From: Pseudobacillus wudalianchiensis
GTDB taxonomy: Bacteria > Bacillota > Bacilli > Bacillales > Domibacillaceae
Length of the DNA stretch: 64,000 nt
NCBI RefSeq assembly: GCF_001685015.1
Contig: NZ_MAYT01000027.1
Location: 23,435-87,434 of the forward strand
Reading direction: 5' to 3'
A program made the position numbers and the translations under genes. This document shows positions 19,023 to 26,707 of the stretch, in pieces (position 1 is the stretch's first letter; every line of letters begins with the position of its first letter). Under the pieces are notes generated by a model that saw only the letters and a program-made list of their open reading frames with translations, made no database searches and was not told the DNA's origin.

Positions 19023-19742
19023 ATGGCAGACTATTTGGAAGTTGCTTTACGAACCATTCTTGCTTTTGGAATGTTATTTGTTGCCGCAAGATTTTTAGGA
19101 AAACAAACCATTTCCAAGATGACGTATTTTGATTTTATTGCGTCCATTACCATTGGCGCTATTATTGCTAACCTTTCCTTTAATGTAGCTTTGAAAACAC
19201 ATCACCTGGTGATTGCGTTTACTGAATTTGTTTTAATCGCTTTTTTCATTGCGTTTCTTTCATTAAAAAATAGAAAAGCTAGAAAGTTTTTCGCAGGAGA
19301 TCCGACTGTTGTTATTCAAAATGGGAAAATATTAGAGAAAAATATGGAGAAAATGCGTTATACTTTAGACTATTTAAACCAACAGTTGAGAGAGAAAGAT
19401 GTTTTTAATATCGATGAGGTTCTATTCGCTATTATTGAAACAAATGGAACGCTCACTGTTTTGAAGAAACCAGAATTCCGTCATGTAATAAAGCAAGACT
19501 TAACAATAGCTGTTCAGCCAGAAAAGGCGCTTCCGATAGAGCTTGTGATGGACGGTGAAATTATACATGCTAACTTCGTGCAGAATAACTTAAAATCTAG
19601 TTGGCTGGGATCTCAATTGAAAAAACGGGGCTTACAACTAAGTGAGGTTGTATATGCTGTTCTAGCTGCTAATGGAAAGGTATATATCGATACATACAAG
19701 GATCATATTCACTCTCCTGTAGATGAAGAGCCGTCTGAATAA
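19023..19742 (+). CDS. DUF421 membrane protein (YetF/YdfS-like)
   Basis: A 239-residue protein with three N-terminal membrane helices (to about residue 80) and a soluble C-terminal DUF421 domain. Family hallmarks are RFLGKQTISKMTYFDFIASITIGAI (helix 2 region), DPTVVIQNGKI and the repeated segment ending QLKKRGLQLSEVVYAVLAANG. DUF421 proteins are common in spore formers and some occur in spore membranes; their molecular role is unsettled. A GGAG box precedes ATG 19023. It stands alone, divergent from the HD-GYP gene and upstream of the riboswitch-controlled transporter. Confidence 0.85.
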   Translation: MADYLEVALRTILAFGMLFVAARFLGKQTISKMTYFDFIASITIGAIIANLSFNVALKTHHLVIAFTEFVLIAFFIAFLSLKNRKARKFFAGDPTVVIQNGKILEKNMEKMRYTLDYLNQQLREKDVFNIDEVLFAIIETNGTLTVLKKPEFRHVIKQDLTIAVQPEKALPIELVMDGEIIHANFVQNNLKSSWLGSQLKKRGLQLSEVVYAVLAANGKVYIDTYKDHIHSPVDEEPSE

Positions 19743-19808
19743 AAACAAAGGATAGTCACAATACATTAACAACTACGTTTTAAAGCTTTTAATTTCTTTT
19801 ATTTTGTC

Positions 19809-19837
19809 TTTACAAATGGTTTTTCCGAGAGTATAGT
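19809..19837 (+). promoter_or_regulatory. Sigma-A promoter of the riboswitch transcript
   Basis: TTTACA at 19809-19814, a 17-nt spacer and TATAGT at 19832-19837. Transcription would begin about 35 nt before the riboswitch. Confidence 0.65.
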
Positions 19838-19876
19838 AGCTATTATCAATTTAATATTTACATAAAATCGACCTTA

Positions 19877-20015
19877 TATTGCTTAATCCTTATGGAGTGG
19901 GGGACCCATCTTTGTGCATAGCACTCGGGGTGAATCCTTCGTTAGAGGGTAGGGCTACTTTCAAAGTCCGAGTCCGACAGCTAACCCCATCAGCGTTTTG
20001 GAAGGAGGTTTGCTT
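19877..20015 (+). promoter_or_regulatory. c-di-AMP riboswitch (ydaO/yuaA class)
   Basis: Conserved blocks of the ydaO-yuaA element appear in order: ATTGCTTAATCC, GGGGGACCCA, CGGGGTGAATCC, GTAGGGCTACTTT, GTCCGACAGCTAACCCC and a final CAGCGTTTTGG. These lie just ahead of an intrinsic terminator and a potassium transporter gene, the typical context. In this class c-di-AMP binding favours termination, so high c-di-AMP turns the transporter off. Confidence 0.93.
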
Positions 20016-20028
20016 TGTGTTGTTTGCA

Positions 20029-20068
20029 GGAACACTGAGTAAGGCCTTGGTGTTCTTTTTGTGTTTTT
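20029..20068 (+). terminator. Riboswitch expression-platform terminator
   Basis: GGAACAC (20029-20035) pairs with GTGTTC-T (20050-20056), followed by T-rich TTTTTGTGTTTTT. It lies between the c-di-AMP aptamer and the transporter start, as in other ydaO-type off switches. Confidence 0.85.
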
Positions 20069-20134
20069 AAAAAGGCAGCGTTATAGCATTATTTCTTTTT
20101 AAAGAAAATTATGATGAGGAAATGAAGGGATCGT

Positions 20135-21478
20135 ATGGTTAACAGCAAATCTGGTTATTTTATGGACCCACCAAAGATTTTAGCAGGCGGGTTTGCTCTC
20201 GTTATTTTCTTAGGTGCCTATCTTTTAACACTGCCGGCTGCTACTCAAAATGGAGAAGGATTATCTTTCTTAAACGCCCTTTTTACAGCTACTTCTGCGA
20301 CTTGTGTGACGGGTTTAGTTGTAGTAGATACGGGCACAACGTTCACTACCTTTGGCCAGCTTGTGATTTTAAGCCTTATTCAAATTGGCGGATTAGGATT
20401 TATGTCGGTTGCGACACTGTTTGCTTTTCTGCTACGGAGAAAAATCTCTTTCAAGGAAAGACTGATTTTAAGAGAGGCTTTTAACTCTTTAGCGATTGAA
20501 GGAATCGTAAAGCTAGTAAGGAGGGTGTTGCTCTTTACATTAATCTGTGAGTTTATAGGCGGGACGTTGCTGGCTATTCGTTTTTCTTTCGATATGCCTG
20601 TGGGAAAGGCGGTCTATTATGGGTTCTTTCATGCGATTTCTAACTTTAACAACGCCGGATTCGACCTTATGGGAGAATATAGAAGTTTAACGGGCTACGT
20701 TGACGATCCCGTTGTAGTATTGGTCGTCTGTTCGTTAATCATTTTAGGTGGGATTGGATTTGTCGTCATGAATGAACTATATGAATATCGTAAGAGGAAG
20801 CACTTATCTTTACACACAAAGATTGTATTAGTGACGACCTTCTTGCTAGTCGCAGCAGGCGCAGCTCTTATTTTCTTTTTGGAGCTCCATAATCCTAAAA
20901 CGCTCAAGCCTTTATCTTGGACAGGGAAGTTCTTAGGGGCTTTGTATCAATCAGTCACAGCCCGGACAGCGGGATCGAATACACTTAATATTGCTGACTT
21001 AACCGATACATCCTTGTTTGTCATTATCTTTTTAATGTTCATCGGGGCCTCTCCGGGGTCTACTGGAGGAGGAATTAAGACGACAACGTTTGCTACATTG
21101 GTTGGTGCTGTCTTATCTCAAATAAAAGGAAAAGAAGAAGTTGTTTTTTTTGAAAGAAGAATCGATTATAAATTAATCTATAAATCTCTTACTATCATTT
21201 TAAGCAGTTTGTCTGTTGTTGTGGTGGTCACAATGATTTTAACGATTACCGAAACGGGAAAAGGATTCCTCATGATTGTCTTCGAGGCCACTTCGGCTTT
21301 TGCCACGACAGGACTATCAATGGGGTTGACGCCGGACTTGACGCCTATAGGAAAAGTCGTGATCATCCTGGCGATGTTTACAGGAAGATTAGGTCCATTA
21401 ACATTAGCAATAGCTCTCACATTAAATCGCCAGCCTGACCGTTATCGATATACAGAAGAAAAAATAATGATTGGATAA
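20135..21478 (+). CDS. ktrB: KtrB/KtrD-type potassium translocating subunit (TrkH family)
   Basis: A 447-residue membrane protein of the TrkH/KtrB family. The four selectivity-filter loops are visible: TSATCVTGL, ISNFNNAGF, TARTAGSNT and TSAFATTGLSMG, with the conserved GSTGGGIKTTT loop. It should import K+ together with a KtrA/KtrC cytosolic ring. No KtrA gene adjoins it, so it may pair with a distant KtrC-like subunit; the KtrD name is then equally apt. ATG 20135 follows AAGGGA. Control by the c-di-AMP riboswitch upstream fits the known role of c-di-AMP as a potassium signal. Confidence 0.9.
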   Translation: MVNSKSGYFMDPPKILAGGFALVIFLGAYLLTLPAATQNGEGLSFLNALFTATSATCVTGLVVVDTGTTFTTFGQLVILSLIQIGGLGFMSVATLFAFLLRRKISFKERLILREAFNSLAIEGIVKLVRRVLLFTLICEFIGGTLLAIRFSFDMPVGKAVYYGFFHAISNFNNAGFDLMGEYRSLTGYVDDPVVVLVVCSLIILGGIGFVVMNELYEYRKRKHLSLHTKIVLVTTFLLVAAGAALIFFLELHNPKTLKPLSWTGKFLGALYQSVTARTAGSNTLNIADLTDTSLFVIIFLMFIGASPGSTGGGIKTTTFATLVGAVLSQIKGKEEVVFFERRIDYKLIYKSLTIILSSLSVVVVVTMILTITETGKGFLMIVFEATSAFATTGLSMGLTPDLTPIGKVVIILAMFTGRLGPLTLAIALTLNRQPDRYRYTEEKIMIG

Positions 21479-21512
21479 GTTTGAAGCAATTTCGCAGGAG
21501 GATTTACCAGCA

Positions 21513-21917
21513 GTGATTAAAAAAATAATAAGCCAATGGTTTTTACAAGTCGGTTCAGCACACATTCATCTTGTTTTGGATAAGAAAGAATTTATCCCAG
21601 GAGAAAAAGTAACGGGATATTTCTCTTTAGAAGGTGGATGGTTCGAACAGAACATTAAGAGACTGGAATGTGATCTGGTCATAGTAGACAAACAGGAACA
21701 TACGGAGCAATTGATTGAAGGGGCTGTCACAAGATTAATGTCAAAGTCGATTGACTCCAATGAATCGGACCAAATTCCTTTTACTTTTTGTCTGCCAGCT
21801 AAGCTAGCTCCTTTATCAGGCAACCGCTCGTATCAATTTCATACGAGAATCGTTTTTAGCAATGGCACGGAAAGCAGTGACCATGATGAAATCAAAATTT
21901 CAAAGGCTGACTCATAG
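21513..21917 (+). CDS. Spo0M-like arrestin-fold protein
   Basis: A 134-residue protein resembling the N-terminal arrestin-like half of sporulation-control protein Spo0M. The start region IKKIISQWFLQVGSAHIHLVL and PGEKVTGYFSLEGGWFEQNIK match that family. It is shorter than Spo0M (about 250 residues), so it is either a short paralogue or truncated. GTG 21513 is preferred, with AGGAGG 11 nt upstream; a TTG at 21471 that overlaps the ktrB end is the other choice. It is probably co-transcribed with the potassium transporter and ends at a terminator 20 nt later. Confidence 0.75.
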   Translation: MIKKIISQWFLQVGSAHIHLVLDKKEFIPGEKVTGYFSLEGGWFEQNIKRLECDLVIVDKQEHTEQLIEGAVTRLMSKSIDSNESDQIPFTFCLPAKLAPLSGNRSYQFHTRIVFSNGTESSDHDEIKISKADS

Positions 21918-21935
21918 ATAAATACTTGCTATCGC

Positions 21936-21968
21936 AAGCACCTTTCTTATAAAGAGGGGTGCTTTTTG
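21936..21968 (+). terminator. Terminator after the Spo0M-like gene
   Basis: AAGCACC (21936-21942) pairs with GGTGCTT (21958-21964), with further TTCTT/AAGAG pairing inside and a T5 tail. Confidence 0.85.
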
Positions 21969-22924
<956 letters not shown>

Positions 22925-22929
22925 TCTAT

Positions 22930-22981
22930 AACAAAAAGAGCAGGTTTGAGATAATACCATCCATAACCAGCTCTTTTTGTT
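22930..22981. terminator. Symmetric terminator in gene-poor DNA
   Basis: AACAAAAAGAGC (22930-22941) pairs perfectly with 22970-22981, and GGTT/AACC adds inner pairs. The A-rich and T-rich arms allow use on either strand. On the minus strand it lies about 235 nt past the lipoprotein gene; nothing obvious precedes it on the plus strand. Confidence 0.75.
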
Positions 22982-23215
22982 GGGTTAAATTTTCAAACCG
23001 CGAGTCTCCGCCCTTTCATACTGGGAATACAGCGTAGCTAAAATTATGTAAATATAGTTTATATAGCATAAAATGAGAAAAATTACGGGTTAATACAAAC
23101 AAAAAGTTTTATTAGTATATTTATTTTATCATTTCCTTGCTAAATGATTAACGATTCTTTCAGGATGATTTAGTCACTTATTATACGGTTCTTCTCAATA
23201 GTAATAAATCAATAA

Positions 23216-23782
23216 TTATGACCCTTTAAGCCTTTTCTTAACCCATTCCTTGTATTCCAGCTCGTTATATTCATCCGTCTTTACAATAGTCCAGTGATTA
23301 TTTTCAAGCTTTAGAGAGATTTCCATTAAAAGTTCTCCTCCTGCTTTATCGAAATTACTACTCAAATAGCCTATGCCACCGTTCACGAGGAGAATTGTCT
23401 CTTTGTCGTTTATTGTTTTTACTCTCATTCGATTATGGCCCTCAATACTAAAATTAGCATCGACTACTTTAAAACGTTTATTGAAGGATTCAACTTCATC
23501 CTTCTCTACATTGATTCCTTTCTTAAAGTCATAGTCATTCCTTAAGTCAGGATATTGATTCCATAGAATGTTAATATCATTGTGTATGACCGCTTGTGTT
23601 CTATAATACATATACTTCGTGACAAGGTGCTCGTATTTCACCCAATCAGACAGTTCAGGTTCAATGAAACCGTCTATGCTGTTTTCTGTATTGTGATTTT
23701 CTGGTTTAACTGTGTTTGGTTGACACCCACAGAGAGAAAATAGCATCACAACTATTAAACTTCTTAAAAGACACTTCTTCAT
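23216..23782 (-). CDS. Lipoprotein of unknown function
   Basis: A 188-residue secreted lipoprotein. The N-terminus has a charged start, a hydrophobic core and a lipobox-like LFSLCGC ending at about C20, so the mature protein would be lipid-anchored to the outer face of the membrane. The rest is polar with an alpha/beta pattern reminiscent of NTF2-like domains (ILLVNGG, LENNHWTIVKTDEY near the end). I do not recognise the family. AAGGAGTGG lies just before ATG 23782. It is an isolated gene divergent from marR. Confidence 0.7.
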   Translation of the reverse strand: MKKCLLRSLIVVMLFSLCGCQPNTVKPENHNTENSIDGFIEPELSDWVKYEHLVTKYMYYRTQAVIHNDINILWNQYPDLRNDYDFKKGINVEKDEVESFNKRFKVVDANFSIEGHNRMRVKTINDKETILLVNGGIGYLSSNFDKAGGELLMEISLKLENNHWTIVKTDEYNELEYKEWVKKRLKGS

Positions 23783-23942
23783 ATTCCACTCCTTGAATTT
23801 GTGATCAATCCAAATTATAACATTTTTTCAAGTTATCAGGTTATCTTTTCGTTAATGCTGCTTGGTGTTATTGTTTATATGATAAAGCTATTTTGAAAGC
23901 TCTCTTAGTTCCCTTCCTCCCCACTTCTTTAATCAAGATAAA

Positions 23943-24002
23943 TTGACATAAAATCGCATCTGTAATAAAGTAATAAAGGTAATTAGTTTGTATAGCAACT
24001 AA
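23943..24002 (+). promoter_or_regulatory. marR promoter with downstream operator palindrome
   Basis: TTGACA at 23943-23948 with a 17-nt spacer and TAAAGT at 23966-23971. From 23983 to 24002 an imperfect 20-bp palindrome, TTAGTTTGTA then TAGCAACTAA, covers the start of the transcript. It shares the GTTG/CAAC half-site motif with the two palindromes before azoR, suggesting autoregulation. Confidence 0.65.
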
Positions 24003-24018
24003 ATAGTGAGGGATGCAC

Positions 24019-24456
24019 TTGAAGCTATCTTTACAAGATTATATAAGCATTAAAATTCACCAAACAGATTTAAGCCTTACAAGTCTCATTAAATCTAAAT
24101 TAGAGCCATTCAATCTTGCGCCTGAACAGAATTTGATTATGATGCTCCTTTGGGAAAAAGATGGTTTGACTCAAAATCAATTGGGAGAAATCCTTAATAA
24201 AGATAAAACTAATGTTGCCAGAATGGCTTCTAATCTTGAAGGTAAAGGTTTTATTAAAAGAATCAGCAGCAAGAGTGACCGCCGCTCCCTAGAACTGCAC
24301 CTTACTTCATGTGGAAAAGAACTTGGCAAACGGGTGATCCCCATTACCGAAGAATTTAATGATATGGTTTGTAAAGGCATTTCTGAGGAAGAACTTCTAA
24401 CTCTTGAAAAGATTCTTTCAAAAATCAATATGAATGTCCAAGAGTCTTCTAAATAG
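24019..24456 (+). CDS. MarR-family repressor
   Basis: A winged-helix regulator of about 145 residues. The recognition region LTQNQLGEILNKDKTNVARM and wing SKSDRRSLELHLT are typical of MarR proteins. It sits directly before an NADH:quinone/azo reductase gene, the arrangement of quinone-sensing MarR repressors such as MhqR and YodB. One or two cysteines (C94-region SCGKELG and VCKGI) could be redox-active. GAGGG is 6 nt before TTG 24019 but touches ATG 24013, so TTG is preferred with some doubt. Palindromic sites lie before both it and azoR. Confidence 0.85.
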   Translation: MKLSLQDYISIKIHQTDLSLTSLIKSKLEPFNLAPEQNLIMMLLWEKDGLTQNQLGEILNKDKTNVARMASNLEGKGFIKRISSKSDRRSLELHLTSCGKELGKRVIPITEEFNDMVCKGISEEELLTLEKILSKINMNVQESSK

Positions 24457-24473
24457 GACATTCACCGCTAATA

Positions 24474-24524
24474 GTTGTTATAACAACCTATTTCTTTTCT
24501 TTGATGGTTGCTACAGCAACCATC
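24474..24524. promoter_or_regulatory. Two palindromic operators upstream of azoR
   Basis: GTTGTTATAACAAC (24474-24487) is a perfect 14-bp palindrome. A second has 10-bp arms GATGGTTGCT / AGCAACCATC around AC at 24503-24524. Their centres are 33 bp apart, three helical turns, so two repressor dimers could bind the same face. The shared GTTG/CAAC core matches the site before marR. Confidence 0.75.
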
Positions 24525-24556
24525 GGAGCTATTTTATTAAGAGTGAGGGAACAAAA

Positions 24557-25183
24557 ATGTCTAAAGTATTATTTATCAAAGCGAACGATCGTCCTGCTGA
24601 TCAAGCTATCAGCTCCAAAATGTACGAAGTGTTTGTCAACACCTACAAAGAAGCAAATCCAGGGGCTGACATTACGGAGTTAGATCTTTTTAATATAGAA
24701 CTGCCTAATTACGGCAACACAGCGATTATGGGCGTATATAAGCGTAATCAAGGAATGGAGTTAACTGCAGAAGAAGCAAAAGCGGCTGATTTAGTAGATC
24801 GGTATTTAAATCAATTCCTTGCGGCGGAGAAAGTTGTATTTGCTTTCCCTTTATGGAACAGCATAGTTCCAGCACCCCTAGTTAATTATATTTCTCACCT
24901 GGCTCAAGCAGGAAAAACATTTAAGTACACTCCTGAAGGTCCTGTTGGCCTTGCAGGAGACAAAAAAGTCGTTTTATTGAATGCTCGCGGCAGTGATTAT
25001 TCTTTAGAGACGATGGCTGCGGCTGAAATGGCTGTTAAGTATGTTCAAGCGAACCTCGGACTATGGGGAATTACAAATCAGGAAACCATCGTGATTGAAG
25101 GACACAACCAATACCCTGACCGAGCACAAGAAATCATTGCAGATGGGCTAGAAAAAGTAGCAAAAGCCGCTGCTGCATTTTAA
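24557..25183 (+). CDS. azoR: FMN-dependent NADH:azo/quinone reductase
   Basis: A 208-residue flavodoxin-fold reductase of the AzoR family. It reduces quinones and azo dyes by two electrons with NADH, protecting thiols from quinone stress. Family motifs are FAFPLWNSIVPAPLVNYI (FMN contacts), GKTFKYTPEGPVGL and NARGSDYS. ATG 24557 follows GAGGG. It lies about 100 nt after the MarR gene behind two palindromic operators and is followed by a strong terminator. Induction by quinones or other electrophiles is likely. Confidence 0.92.
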   Translation: MSKVLFIKANDRPADQAISSKMYEVFVNTYKEANPGADITELDLFNIELPNYGNTAIMGVYKRNQGMELTAEEAKAADLVDRYLNQFLAAEKVVFAFPLWNSIVPAPLVNYISHLAQAGKTFKYTPEGPVGLAGDKKVVLLNARGSDYSLETMAAAEMAVKYVQANLGLWGITNQETIVIEGHNQYPDRAQEIIADGLEKVAKAAAAF

Positions 25184-25201
25184 TTAGATCATCTCATCAT
25201 T

Positions 25202-25248
25202 AAACTGCATCTTTGTCGTTAATCGTATCAACAAAGATGCAGTTTTTT
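25202..25248. terminator. Terminator between azoR and the EVE-HNH gene
   Basis: AAACTGCATCTTTGT (25202-25216) pairs exactly with 25231-25245 and runs into T6. It serves both convergent genes. Confidence 0.9.
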
Positions 25249-25257
25249 GTTATGTTT

Positions 25258-26178
25258 TTAATGCTGAAAAATATTCTTTTTATGCCATTTGAAATAAGGT
25301 TTATTGTATTCGTATCGAGCAATTCTCATTTTTCCGTAAATGCTGTACTGAGTATAATCTGACTCGGGTAATTGTGATGAAATATGCAGACGCCCCTGGC
25401 CATCAAAGGCAATGTAACCTTTCCCGTATAAAGCGTCGTGATTAGAACATAACAGCACGCCGTTATATGGATCTAACCGCTCTGTATCCGTACTGTCTTT
25501 CCAAGGCTTTGAATAGCTTGCTCGCAGTAACGCAGGGAGCTCAATCCCACAAAGTGCACATTTATGTCCCCATAATGGTGACATTTCTCGTTTAAACTTT
25601 TGCTGGCCTAAACGAATTTTTGCCTTCGCTTCTGCTTCCGTTTCAGCGATCACTGGCACAATGGTGTTGCGCTCTGTCTGGCGGACGATGCCTATCGCTA
25701 ATTCGAGCTGCTCCAGTTCTGCTTCATAAATATTAAGGTCACTAATAAGCTCTAACAATTTAATGGCCAGTTCTTCGTTGCAAGGATATAAACAACCTTG
25801 ATTGCCGTTTCCGTCTTGCTGGAATGCCGAATATTTAAGCGGCAGCAGAGGCCGAAGCTCGTCAAAATTCTCACGTATGTTCAAAGGTATTTCTAATTCA
25901 TGGTAGTGTAGCTTTACTAAATAGCCTTTTTCTCCCCATGGCTCAAAATATTGCATGGCGGCGGGTTTAACTGCTTCTTCACAGCTTGAGGAGGCGATAC
26001 TAATGGCGACAATGTCTCCCTTTACGTAGTGAAAAACTCTGTCCCCTTCCTTCACTTCAGCCATTCGCAGCCATGAATGCGGTGTGTTGCCTCCCTTGTC
26101 TTTTTGAGGAGACCAAATAATCCCTTGTTCTTTTTCTTCCTGATAGGTGTGGCCTTGCATGACAATAAAACTGTTCAT
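25258..26178 (-). CDS. Predicted modification-dependent nuclease: EVE-like domain plus HNH
   Basis: A 306-residue two-part protein. Residues about 1-135 look like an EVE/PUA-fold domain: FIVMQGHTYQEEKEQGIIWS at the start, then WLRMAEVKEGDRVFHYVKG and IVAISIASS. EVE domains bind modified bases. Residues about 200-290 are an HNH nuclease with CALCGIELPALLRASYSKPW, RLDPYNGVLLCSNHDALYGKGYI, as in ScoMcrA-type enzymes. Together they suggest a type IV restriction enzyme that cuts DNA carrying modified bases. GAGGAG is 4 nt before ATG 26178; an ATG six codons upstream is weaker. It is a single gene with no methylase nearby, as expected for type IV. Cleavage is inferred, not shown. Confidence 0.75.
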   Translation of the reverse strand: MNSFIVMQGHTYQEEKEQGIIWSPQKDKGGNTPHSWLRMAEVKEGDRVFHYVKGDIVAISIASSSCEEAVKPAAMQYFEPWGEKGYLVKLHYHELEIPLNIRENFDELRPLLPLKYSAFQQDGNGNQGCLYPCNEELAIKLLELISDLNIYEAELEQLELAIGIVRQTERNTIVPVIAETEAEAKAKIRLGQQKFKREMSPLWGHKCALCGIELPALLRASYSKPWKDSTDTERLDPYNGVLLCSNHDALYGKGYIAFDGQGRLHISSQLPESDYTQYSIYGKMRIARYEYNKPYFKWHKKNIFQH

Positions 26179-26350
26179 ACGACTCCTCGATTCCATAAAT
26201 AGATTAAAAAATGTCTTTTACTTAATTATACATCAGATGATTTGTCGTAAGATTCATTGTTGCTTTTTTATTCCGAAGCCCAAGAATGAAAGCAAAAGCT
26301 AAAATAGAAAACTGACCCCAATTGAAGCGTCCTTATCATTTTCAAACATT

Positions 26351-26376
26351 GTTTTTAAGTATGCAGTACAGGGAAC
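26351..26376 (+). promoter_or_regulatory. Sigma-B-like promoter
   Basis: GTTTTT at 26351-26356, 14 nt, then GGGAAC at 26371-26376, close to the sigma-B pattern GTTTAA-N13-15-GGGTAT. It lies 42 nt before the small repeat protein, hinting at general stress control. Confidence 0.4.
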
Positions 26377-26418
26377 ATGTTAAAAGAAACGTTTCATTAT
26401 GAAAGGGAGGAATGTTTA

Positions 26419-26652
26419 ATGGCTTATAATAATCAAAACAAAAAGACAGCCTCTAAAAAACAAGATGACAAAGGATATAAGGACTTTTATCAAAAAATGG
26501 GCGAAGATATGAACCAAGACAAGGAGTTTTATCAGGAAAGCGGACTGAAGAACAGCGATTCTTTTTCCGAAGAGCTCCCTGAAAAATCTTATGAAAAAGA
26601 AGATTTTTATCAGGAGATGGGCGATAACCCTAAAGACGAATATCCTAAATAA
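26419..26652 (+). CDS. Small hydrophilic protein with DFYQxMG repeats
   Basis: A 77-residue, highly charged protein with no cysteine or membrane segment. Three copies of a short motif are spaced along it: DFYQKMGED, EFYQESGLK and DFYQEMGDN. It is likely disordered. I do not recognise the family; its size and composition recall small stress or spore proteins. ATG 26419 follows GGGAGG by 8 nt; an ATG at 26377 upstream lacks a ribosome site. It has its own promoter and terminator. Confidence 0.7.
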   Translation: MAYNNQNKKTASKKQDDKGYKDFYQKMGEDMNQDKEFYQESGLKNSDSFSEELPEKSYEKEDFYQEMGDNPKDEYPK

Positions 26653-26665
26653 GATACTAATGAAG

Positions 26666-26707
26666 AAAAGCTGTAGGATCTATTGCGATCACTACAGCTT
26701 TTTTTTA
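26666..26707. terminator. Bidirectional terminator
   Basis: AAAAGCTGTAG and CTACAGCTTTT enclose GATC/GATC inner pairs, followed by T8. It lies between the convergent repeat-protein and ThDP-oxidase genes; its right end overlaps the latter's stop codon. Confidence 0.9.

Noticed and set aside
19879..20070. Plus-strand 63-codon frame before ktrB
   Set aside because: It coincides with the conserved c-di-AMP aptamer and its terminator; the conservation is at RNA level.
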